Shown piece by piece: positions 1-5,915 of a DNA stretch of 7,368 nt (position 1 is the first letter of the stretch; each line of letters opens with the position of its first letter). The notes under the pieces were generated by a model. The model ran no database searches, was not told the DNA's origin, and saw only the letters and a program-made list of their open reading frames with translations. Source of the DNA: Halobacteriales archaeon (lineage in GTDB: Archaea; Halobacteriota; Halobacteria; Halobacteriales; Hikarchaeaceae); the NCBI GenBank assembly GCA_029941175.1, contig JAPYRM010000043.1:1-7368 (forward strand), written 5' to 3'. Both the position numbers and the translations under genes were made by a program.

Positions 1-1739
1 CTATCAGTGTATTTCCAGTGGACGAAGTGACGCTAGAATATCTTCGGTTAACTGGAAGAGATGAAGAACACATTCGATTGGTTGAGGCATACTTAAAAGA
101 GCAGGGATTATTTGGAGAACAAGAGCCAGAATATACAAAAGTCGTGGGACTTGATTTATCTACAATAGAACCTAGCCTTGCCGGGCCAAAACGTCCACAA
201 GATAGGGTTTTACTGAACGAGATGAAGGGCCATTTCGAAGATTTGCTTGAATCTGAAATTGGGGAAAAAGATACATCAAAAGGAATTGTGGTGGAGTTAG
301 AAGGAGGACGGACTTCCTCGATTGGGCATGGTAGCGTGGTGGTAAGTGCGATTACTAGTTGTACAAATACATCGAATCCAACGGTGATGGTAGCGGCTGG
401 ACTTTTGGCTGAAAAAGCTGTAGAGTTAGGTCTTAAAATACCACCCCATGTTAAAACTAGTCTAGCACCAGGGAGTAAAGTTGTTACAGAATATCTGAGA
501 GAATCTGGTTTGCTCGTACCGCTCGAGAAACTAGGCTATCATGTGGTGGGATATGGATGTACAACATGTATTGGAAATGCAGGTCCGCTACCTGAAGGTG
601 TAGAAGAGGCCATTGATGCGAATAGTTTGTGGGCAACAAGTGTTTTGAGTGGTAATAGAAACTTTGAAGCACGAATTCATCCAAAAATTAGAGCAAATTA
701 TCTTGCTAGTCCCCCACTTGTTGTGGCGTATGGTCTTGCAGGTAGAATGGATATCAATTTAGAGACAGATCCACTTGGGAAAGATAGGGAAGGAAACCCA
801 GTTTATTTGGCTGACATTTGGCCTAGTAATGAAGAAATAAACAAAACTGTAAGAGAGAATTTGAACCCTTCCATGTTCCAAGAAAAATATTCAGAAGTGT
901 TCTTAGGAGATGAAAAATGGAGAGGTCTCTCTGCACCAGAGGGAATGAATTACGAGTGGGATTCAGAATCTACATATATCCGAGAGCCTCCATTCTTCCA
1001 AGAATTTTCTTCAGAACCGCCAGGGACTAAAGACATAAAAAATGCACGCTGTTTATTAGTTTTAGGAGATACGGTTACAACTGATCACATTAGTCCCGCA
1101 GGCCCATTTGGGTCTAGTGTTCCTGCTGGTATTTGGCTCTCGGAACAAGGGTTATCACCATATGAATTTAACACGTATGGATCGCGCAGAGGGAATCATG
1201 AGGTGATGATGAGAGGCACCTTTGCTAATGTTAGAATCAAGAATGAATTGGTCCCAGGAACAGAGGGGGGTTACACGTTGGATTTCATTTCCCAAGAAGT
1301 TTCAAGTGTGTATGATGCGAGTATGCACTATCAAGAAGAAGAAGTTCCACTTATCGTCCTTGCAGGAAAAGAATTTGGAGCAGGTTCTAGTCGAGATTGG
1401 GCGGCAAAAGGATCAGATCTATTGGGCATACGTGCGACAATTGCAGAAAGTTATGAAAGAATATTTAGAGATAATTTAGTCGGAATGGGGATACTTCCAC
1501 TTCAATTTGGAGAAGGAGAATCGCGGATATCATTGGGCCTTGATGGGTCGGAGAAATATAGTATAATAGGATTGGAATCAGGAGTAGAGGTTGGCCAAAA
1601 ATTAAAAGTCATTGCAGAGGGTAAAAATGGGAATAAAATAGAATTCTCAGCTGTAGCCCAAGTGAATACTCCCGCAGCGGTGAAATATATCGAACATGGT
1701 GGTATTTTGAACTATGTTCTTCGAAGACTTCTTGCGTGA
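1..1739 (+). CDS. acnA: Aconitate hydratase, AcnA/IRP type (5' end outside the window)
   Basis: This enzyme interconverts citrate and isocitrate through cis-aconitate in the TCA cycle, using a cytosolic [4Fe-4S] cluster. The reading frame is open from the left edge (first full codon at 3). It begins inside the conserved FPVD..TL.YLRLTGR stretch, so the GTG at 18 is an internal Val and not a start. About 579 codons are present; the family is near 900 residues, so roughly 320 are missing upstream. The three cluster cysteines are present: SCTNTSNP (Cys codon 360-362) and GYGCTTCIGN (Cys codons 558-560 and 567-569). The C-terminal swivel domain follows, with GDTVTTDHISPAG, GSRRGNHEVMMRGTFANVRI and GKEFGAGSSRDWAAKG, whose Ser-Ser-Arg is the active-site group. 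It ends in the usual YVLRRLLA tail. No frameshift or missing key residue was seen. A related isopropylmalate or methylcitrate dehydratase is unlikely given the closeness to AcnA. The 3' neighbour is convergent, 27 bases away. Confidence 0.97.
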   Translation, partial: ISVFPVDEVTLEYLRLTGRDEEHIRLVEAYLKEQGLFGEQEPEYTKVVGLDLSTIEPSLAGPKRPQDRVLLNEMKGHFEDLLESEIGEKDTSKGIVVELEGGRTSSIGHGSVVVSAITSCTNTSNPTVMVAAGLLAEKAVELGLKIPPHVKTSLAPGSKVVTEYLRESGLLVPLEKLGYHVVGYGCTTCIGNAGPLPEGVEEAIDANSLWATSVLSGNRNFEARIHPKIRANYLASPPLVVAYGLAGRMDINLETDPLGKDREGNPVYLADIWPSNEEINKTVRENLNPSMFQEKYSEVFLGDEKWRGLSAPEGMNYEWDSESTYIREPPFFQEFSSEPPGTKDIKNARCLLVLGDTVTTDHISPAGPFGSSVPAGIWLSEQGLSPYEFNTYGSRRGNHEVMMRGTFANVRIKNELVPGTEGGYTLDFISQEVSSVYDASMHYQEEEVPLIVLAGKEFGAGSSRDWAAKGSDLLGIRATIAESYERIFRDNLVGMGILPLQFGEGESRISLGLDGSEKYSIIGLESGVEVGQKLKVIAEGKNGNKIEFSAVAQVNTPAAVKYIEHGGILNYVLRRLLA

Positions 1740-1766
1740 GGAGTTAAGCAAGAACATAAAAGAGGT

Positions 1767-2660
1767 TTAATCGGTTCTAGTGGTGGTTCCAGCGAGTAAT
1801 TCTAATATTTGTAAAACTCCAGAATTTCCATCTTTTCCCATGCCATTTTCGACCATAGATTTGTATAGCTCGTGTGCCACCATTGTTTGAGGCATTGGGG
1901 AGCCAAATTCTCTGCCAGAATCTACTGCGATACAGAGATCTTTATATTGGTATTCTGCGAAAAACCCAGGGGTAAAATCTCCTTTTATCATATCTGGAGC
2001 ACGGTTTGTAAGTGTCCAACAACTAGCTGCACCCTGTGAAATTGCAGAAATGACAGAATTCAAATCGGTCCCCGACTTCTTTGCGAGAAGTAGCGCCTCG
2101 CTGACCCCAACCATTTGAGATGCAACGATTATTTGGTTGCAAGCTTTGGTTATTTGACCTGCGCCATTCTTTCCGCAATGGGTTATTGTGGCCCCCATTG
2201 ACTGGAAGATATCCATGTGTTGATTTAGAAGGTTTAGATCGCCCCCTACCATGATAGAAAGAGAACCGTTGATTGCACCTTCCTCCCCACCAGAGATAGG
2301 GGCATCAAGTAGAGAGACACCCGAATTGTTGAGTGTTTCTGCAATCTCCACGGTGACTTTAGGAGATATTGTGGAACAATCTATGAGTATACTCCCATTT
2401 TGAAATCCTTCGGCTAGACCTTCGTTTTGGAAAATTATGTTGGAAACTGATTGAGAATTGGGCAAGCAAGTGATAACTATTTGTGCGTTTTCTGCGACTT
2501 CTTTTGCCGTTTTTGCAGAAGTTCCACCAGATTTAACTAATTCTTTCAATCTATGTTTAGACCGATTATAACCGATTACAGAATATCCTGCATTTAATAG
2601 ATTTTTTGCCATGGGGAGACCCATTATCCCTAAACCAACAAACCCAATTGATTGTGTCAT
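1767..2660 (-). CDS. NAD(P)-dependent beta-hydroxyacid dehydrogenase (3-hydroxyisobutyrate / 2-hydroxy-3-oxopropionate type)
   Basis: This is a soluble oxidoreductase of the 3-hydroxyisobutyrate dehydrogenase family, 297 residues, which is the usual length. The N-terminal Rossmann domain opens with IGFVGLGIMGLPMA (residues 5-18), the GxGxMG nucleotide-binding loop. YNRS after the second strand leaves NADP a possibility. The substrate loop is DAPISGG (119-125), the catalytic Lys is K172 in GAGQITKACNQ, and a second substrate-side pair is K240-D241 in YQYKDL. The all-alpha C-terminal domain looks complete. Members oxidise 3-hydroxyisobutyrate (valine breakdown) or reduce tartronate semialdehyde (glyoxylate/glycerate metabolism). 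The Gly-rich segment GMGKDGNSGVLQ near 273-284 leans towards the tartronate-semialdehyde (GarR/GlxR) side, but this is weak. No valine-pathway or glyoxylate carboligase gene lies nearby to decide. ATG at 2660 puts the Rossmann motif at the normal distance from the N-terminus. There is no Shine-Dalgarno. It is divergent from the SDR gene. Confidence 0.93.
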   Translation of the reverse strand: MTQSIGFVGLGIMGLPMAKNLLNAGYSVIGYNRSKHRLKELVKSGGTSAKTAKEVAENAQIVITCLPNSQSVSNIIFQNEGLAEGFQNGSILIDCSTISPKVTVEIAETLNNSGVSLLDAPISGGEEGAINGSLSIMVGGDLNLLNQHMDIFQSMGATITHCGKNGAGQITKACNQIIVASQMVGVSEALLLAKKSGTDLNSVISAISQGAASCWTLTNRAPDMIKGDFTPGFFAEYQYKDLCIAVDSGREFGSPMPQTMVAHELYKSMVENGMGKDGNSGVLQILELLAGTTTRTD

Positions 2661-2737
2661 GGTGGATAACCTATCTCAAAACATAAAAGCATCCTCTTGT
2701 CGCAAATGTTACGTGGGTTCCTTACAGATAGAATTGT
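2661..2737. promoter_or_regulatory. Divergent intergenic promoter region between the two dehydrogenase genes
   Basis: These 77 bases separate two start codons that face away from each other, so both promoters must lie here or overlap the genes. The only clear AT-rich core element is at 2681-2690. On the plus side, the region just before the SDR start (2708-2717) is G+C-rich and not TATA-like. That gene may therefore use the same AT-rich block read in the other direction (ACATAAAAG, about 50 bases before its ATG), giving a leader of about 25 bases. No Shine-Dalgarno precedes either ATG, and I saw no convincing operator palindrome. Confidence 0.5.
2681..2690 (-). promoter_or_regulatory. TATA-like box for the beta-hydroxyacid dehydrogenase gene
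   Basis: Read on the minus strand this is GCTTTTATGT, at -21 to -30 from the A of the ATG at 2660, preceded by the purine-rich AAGAGGAT that could serve as a BRE. An archaeal TATA box is normally centred about 26 bases before the transcription start, so transcription would begin at or next to the ATG (leaderless). A bacterial reading (TAGGTT close to the ATG as a -10) is possible but has no good -35. Confidence 0.5.
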
Positions 2738-3493
2738 ATGAGACTTACGGATAAAGTAATTATTGTGACAGGTGCTGCTGCGGGATTGGGAGAAGCCATG
2801 GCGACTGGTTTTATTAAAGAAGGAGCAACGGTTATTTGTGGAGATATAGATGGGAGAGAACTAGAAAAATTGATGGGGAAAGTCAAAGGGAGTGGAGAGG
2901 CCATTCCTGTTGTTGCCGATGTGGGAAATGAAAATGATGTGGAACGATTGATTGGAATCTCAGAAGAGTTTGGAGGGGCAGACGTTCTAGTTAATAATGC
3001 GGGTGTAAAACAATTAACACTAGTGGGTGAGGAATACTCGGTTGCAAAGGTTCCTCTTGAGTTATGGGATGAAGTGATGAACACCAATTTGCGTGGTTGT
3101 TTCTTGTGCACTAGGGCTGTGCTTCCGGGCATGTTAAATAGAAAAAAAGGGAGAATAATCCATATCACATCGGGGCATGGTAAAAAAGGGAGAATCAAAA
3201 GAAGTCCATATGTTTCTTCTAAGTTTGGAGCAGAGGGTTTTCATTGGACTTTGTCGTTGGAACTGAAGGATACACCTGTGGATTCATTGATATTTACACC
3301 GCCGCCAGGAGGGGTCAGGACCAGCGAAGCAGCTTTTGTAGAAGACCCTTTAAAGAATATGAATCATGATCCAGATGTGATTATAGAACCCATGATTAAA
3401 CTTGCAAATGGTGACGGAAGAAATGGTGGGAGATATCGAGGTTTAGGAGATGGGGAAGGATATGAAGAAACAGATTATATTTTTGAAAATTAA
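2738..3493 (+). CDS. Classical short-chain dehydrogenase/reductase (SDR), substrate unknown
   Basis: This is a single-domain Rossmann oxidoreductase of 251 residues, typical for classical SDRs. All the signature elements are visible: TGAAAGLG cofactor loop (11-18), acidic D36 at the end of the second strand (favours NAD over NADP), AD (60-61), NNAG (86-89), catalytic Asn N117 in NTNLRG, Ser S145 in HITSGHG, and the Y158-xxx-K162 pair in YVSSK. A PPPGGVRTS stretch (188-196) matches the PG motif that closes over the cofactor. Between NNAG and N117 is an insert-like segment (about 91-110) likely to shape the substrate pocket. The C-terminus is unusual: Gly- and acid-rich, instead of the common GxxxxVDGG ending. 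ATG at 2738 is the first possible start, because an in-frame TAG lies at 2729-2731; no Shine-Dalgarno precedes it. The stop overlaps that of the convergent decarboxylase gene. 3-oxoacyl reductase or a sugar/alcohol dehydrogenase are both possible, and the sequence does not decide. Confidence 0.93.
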   Translation: MRLTDKVIIVTGAAAGLGEAMATGFIKEGATVICGDIDGRELEKLMGKVKGSGEAIPVVADVGNENDVERLIGISEEFGGADVLVNNAGVKQLTLVGEEYSVAKVPLELWDEVMNTNLRGCFLCTRAVLPGMLNRKKGRIIHITSGHGKKGRIKRSPYVSSKFGAEGFHWTLSLELKDTPVDSLIFTPPPGGVRTSEAAFVEDPLKNMNHDPDVIIEPMIKLANGDGRNGGRYRGLGDGEGYEETDYIFEN

Positions 3494-4461
3494 AACAAAT
3501 CTTCTTTACGATCTAAGATGGTTGCAGGACCCCCCACGTGCCACGTTTGAGTCTCGATTCCGAGATCAGATATAGAATCCGAAATTTGGGAAGCATATTT
3601 TTCCCTTGTATTAATATAAACTGTGGCACCGGTATCAGTTGAAAAATATGCTTCTGCGCCACCTTCTCTCAAAGTGCGAATATTTTCAAAAATAGATAGT
3701 GTTTCTGGCTTCCAGTAAATCCATCCTTTTGGGCCGGTCATAGTGGTTGCAGCTAAGGAAATAGAATCCAGTTCTGCAAGTGAAAATATACCATCAAAAT
3801 CTCCGATTTCTATTGCATCAAGTGCTTTGAATATTTGAGATTCTGCGTGTTTTACTCTTGCGTGGAACATGTGGCTTTCAGTAGCTTCTGCATGAGCAGA
3901 TTCTGTTTCTTTATACGCAGGAACAATTGCGACAATGATTCGGAGATCATCGTTGAAACCATCGTCTATACTATATGATTTACATTCAAGATCGTTTTCA
4001 CTCGAACGTAGGATGGAAAATCCCCCAGTCACGGACCGGGCTGCGGAACTAGATCCACGTCTAGCGATAGTAGAAATTTCTTCCAAAGAAAGGTCGAGAT
4101 TTGCCGCTGTTGATAATGCCAAAGCAGCAGCTGCGAAGCCTGATGAAGAAGATCCAAGTCCTATATTAGAAGGGAACGAATTTGTACTTTCAAGTTTCAC
4201 ATGGTGAGAGATATTTCCCAATTCTCGTACTCGATCTACAACTGCTTTTACACGTTCGGAAGATCGGCCTTGGAGATTTTTTCCATCGATAGAATATTGA
4301 TCAGATTTTAAATTTGGATCAAATTCCACAGTAGTAGTAGTGCTACTTGGGGCTGTGCAAACACTAATACTATCGTGGTAGGGAAGCCTGAGTATAGAAT
4401 CGCGCATTCCATGATATTTTATGAGTCCTTGGATAGGATGGGCTCTTGCGGTCGCCTTCAT
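3490..4461 (-). CDS. mvaD: Phosphomevalonate decarboxylase, haloarchaeal type (GHMP family)
   Basis: The enzyme is predicted to use ATP to decarboxylate mevalonate 5-phosphate to isopentenyl phosphate. Isopentenyl phosphate kinase then makes IPP for isoprenoids, including archaeal ether lipids. It is 323 residues, as expected. Visible features are IKYHGMRD (14-21) with K15, the GHMP ATP loop FPSNIGLGSSSSGFAAAA (96-113), RRGSSSAARSVTGG (134-147) with R142, and the catalytic Asp D276 in YFSTDTGA. The last is kept in decarboxylases and lost in mevalonate 3-kinases. In classical diphosphomevalonate decarboxylase the first motif is KYWGKR; here the second Lys is Met. The start MKATARAHPIQGL and later ESHMFHAR, TTMTGPKGW and WHVGGPA match my memory of the Haloferax enzyme. 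Classical diphosphomevalonate activity is the main alternative. ATG 4461 is certain from this match. It lies 76 bases downstream of the MFS gene on the same strand, with its own possible TATA element, so co-transcription is uncertain. Confidence 0.9.
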   Translation of the reverse strand: MKATARAHPIQGLIKYHGMRDSILRLPYHDSISVCTAPSSTTTTVEFDPNLKSDQYSIDGKNLQGRSSERVKAVVDRVRELGNISHHVKLESTNSFPSNIGLGSSSSGFAAAALALSTAANLDLSLEEISTIARRGSSSAARSVTGGFSILRSSENDLECKSYSIDDGFNDDLRIIVAIVPAYKETESAHAEATESHMFHARVKHAESQIFKALDAIEIGDFDGIFSLAELDSISLAATTMTGPKGWIYWKPETLSIFENIRTLREGGAEAYFSTDTGATVYINTREKYASQISDSISDLGIETQTWHVGGPATILDRKEDLF

Positions 4462-4483
4462 GGAATGAGGCGTGCATGTGATG

Positions 4484-4490
4484 AACTTAA
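4484..4490 (-). promoter_or_regulatory. Possible TATA-like box for the decarboxylase gene
   Basis: TTAAGTT on the minus strand lies at -23 to -29 from the ATG at 4461, with purine-rich GAGAGTG directly upstream as a possible BRE. No Shine-Dalgarno occurs between it and the start. The spacing matches a leaderless archaeal promoter, but the element itself is a weak match to a TATA consensus, so the call rests mostly on position and on the similar layout before the neighbouring genes. Confidence 0.35.
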
Positions 4491-4537
4491 CACTCTCGAT
4501 ATTTGACAGAAGGGGTAAGTTTTTGAATTGGGCATGG

Positions 4538-5833
4538 TTAGGAGGTGGAATTTATTTTTTTGAGTAGCCAAGAAATGGCAATTAAAATTGCTAGCGTAAT
4601 TGCGCCGAGAGTGCCAAACAGTCCTGAGATAATAAATCCGTAATCGGGTCCGGATATGGCCGCGGGGTCCAGATTTAAAAATGGAATATTAGATAATGGA
4701 ATGAATAATTCAGGGTGGGTAGCAACATAAAGGAAAAATAAAGGAGATATGGTTTTTCCCAGATTTCGGACCCAAGAACCGATTGAGACTATTCCGGCCC
4801 TGATATCCCGAGAAGTGTTTTGGGTCAGTAGGCTAGTTTCCAAGCCTGCGGCGAAACCCTCCATTATGCCATAAAGAAGGCCAACGAATAAGAAAGAAAT
4901 AAGAGAAGTTGCAAGACTAAAACCAATAGAAACTATCCCTATGAAAACCATACCAGTCAAAACTATGTATTTGATCTGAAATCTACTATTTGCTAGACGT
5001 TTGACTTGAGTTGCCACGGATGCTAAGCCCAAGCTCATCATGCTGAATACAAGACCTGCTTCTGCAGCGGACATGCCGTATTTTAATACCATGAATGGCA
5101 AGAATGTGTAGACACCATATTTGATGAAGAATCTCATGAAAACCACGGCATAGGAGATTATCACAGACCAGTTAAAGAGGGCATTCCATATCGAATGGAA
5201 ATAAGCAAAAGAAGTTGTACTAGGTTCTTTTTCTTCAGTTCCCATTTCTGGCATGTATTTGAGAGTATATAGTCCAGCAGGTATGGCTATGAAGAAAAAC
5301 AAGAAAGGTAAATTCCAAGCTATTCCTCCCAAGAGCCCTCCTACAATGGGATAGAAAAATTTGGCTATGTTTATAGAAACTACTCTCAATCCCTGGGACC
5401 CTACTTCGAGATCTGTTTCTTTGGAAAACATATCGCCAAGGATGGTACCAGTCATGGGCATGACTCCACTGACCCCAATTCCCTGCGCAAAACGTAACCA
5501 AAGTATTGTTTGCATATGGTCTGTGAAAAAGATAGCAGTTCCACAGATACCGAAGAGTAATAGAGAAGCAGCGAGAACTATTTTTCTTTGGAAACGGTCG
5601 GCTATGAAACCCCAAAGTGGAATGAAAATTAGAGCAGGAAATGTAAACCATGCGATCATATTTGCCATGTCCACTTCGGTCATTCCGATTTCTAAAAACA
5701 TTAGAGGAAAAACGGGAGAGATAAATGTCACACCCATCATGGAAAGTGCACTCACCCCGTAAAGAAAAGATGCAGTTTTGTCGAGTTCGGGTTTGTCTTT
5801 AAAAGATTTAAAAGAAATTTTTAGAAGAGACAT
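4538..5833 (-). CDS. Major facilitator superfamily transporter, 12 predicted membrane helices
   Basis: This 431-residue integral membrane protein has two six-helix halves. Hydrophobic stretches lie at about 22-45, 57-77, 86-104, 108-132, 155-172, 174-192, 222-246, 253-275, 287-307, 309-330, 345-371 and 396-424. The loop between helices 2 and 3 holds GFIADRFQRK (75-84), the MFS motif A (GxxaDrxGRrk), with Gln in place of the usual Gly. Helix 5 has YPIVGGLLGG (161-170), which resembles the antiporter motif C (GPxxGG) with Tyr for the first Gly. This suggests a proton-coupled drug or metabolite exporter of the DHA1 type, but substrate and direction cannot be read from sequence. A polar loop with charged residues (about 197-215) joins the halves, as usual. 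The start at 5833 gives a short cytoplasmic N-terminus with Lys residues, consistent with positive-inside orientation. It lies between the GGT-like gene and the decarboxylase gene on the same strand; a functional link is unproven. Confidence 0.92.
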   Translation of the reverse strand: MSLLKISFKSFKDKPELDKTASFLYGVSALSMMGVTFISPVFPLMFLEIGMTEVDMANMIAWFTFPALIFIPLWGFIADRFQRKIVLAASLLLFGICGTAIFFTDHMQTILWLRFAQGIGVSGVMPMTGTILGDMFSKETDLEVGSQGLRVVSINIAKFFYPIVGGLLGGIAWNLPFLFFFIAIPAGLYTLKYMPEMGTEEKEPSTTSFAYFHSIWNALFNWSVIISYAVVFMRFFIKYGVYTFLPFMVLKYGMSAAEAGLVFSMMSLGLASVATQVKRLANSRFQIKYIVLTGMVFIGIVSIGFSLATSLISFLFVGLLYGIMEGFAAGLETSLLTQNTSRDIRAGIVSIGSWVRNLGKTISPLFFLYVATHPELFIPLSNIPFLNLDPAAISGPDYGFIISGLFGTLGAITLAILIAISWLLKKINSTS

Positions 5834-5852
5834 GTTGAGTGCGTGTTAGTAA

Positions 5853-5861
5853 TATTGTTAA
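5853..5861 (-). promoter_or_regulatory. TATA-like box for the MFS transporter gene
   Basis: TTAACAATA on the minus strand lies at -20 to -28 from the ATG at 5833. The 19 bases between it and the start contain no Shine-Dalgarno. The position again suits a leaderless archaeal transcript. The surrounding gap is AT-rich overall, so some TATA-like match is expected by chance, which limits confidence. Confidence 0.4.
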
Positions 5862-5890
5862 GTAATGATAGGTATGGGTTTAAATTGAAG

Positions 5891-5910
5891 TAATAAAATT
5901 GATGAAAAAT
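5891..5910 (-). terminator. T-rich tract after the GGT-like gene, possible archaeal terminator
   Basis: A few bases after the stop codon of the GGT-like gene the minus strand contains a run of five T and, six bases on, a run of four T (ATTTTTCATCAATTTTATTA). Euryarchaeal intrinsic termination needs only T-rich tracts on the non-template strand, without a hairpin, and no stem-loop is visible here. It precedes the MFS promoter element, so it would separate the two transcripts. Confidence 0.35.
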
Positions 5911-5915
5911 AACTA

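Noticed and set aside
18..20. GTG as the start of the aconitase gene
   Set aside because: The frame is open back to the left edge and the codons before it encode the conserved residues before VD in the aconitase FPVD motif, so the real start is outside the window.
1222..1479. 85-codon open frame inside the aconitase gene
   Set aside because: It lies in another frame of the well-conserved swivel domain and its translation resembles no family.
1740..1766. Hairpin terminator between the convergent aconitase and dehydrogenase genes
   Set aside because: No stem of useful length is present and the plus strand has no T-tract; the minus-strand CTCTTTTATG is too weak to call.
1753..2689. Ten-base direct repeat AACATAAAAG at 1753-1762 and 2680-2689 flanking the beta-hydroxyacid dehydrogenase gene
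   Set aside because: It is short and AT-rich, one copy is explained as a core promoter element, and there is no sign of insertion or mobility of the gene between them; probably chance.
2722..3198. 158-codon open frame antisense to the SDR gene
   Set aside because: It lies opposite a complete SDR with all motifs, is rich in Ser, Pro and Thr without recognisable domains, and overlaps the SDR start region; it is a shadow frame.
4549..4561. T-run on the plus strand near the 3' end of the MFS gene, as a terminator
   Set aside because: No plus-strand transcript is expected here, and on the coding strand it reads as A-rich Lys/Ile/Asn codons of the transporter C-terminus.
5235..5762. Open frames of 133 (+) and 138 (-) codons inside the MFS gene
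   Set aside because: Both overlap the full-length transporter in other frames and lack coherent hydrophobic or domain structure.
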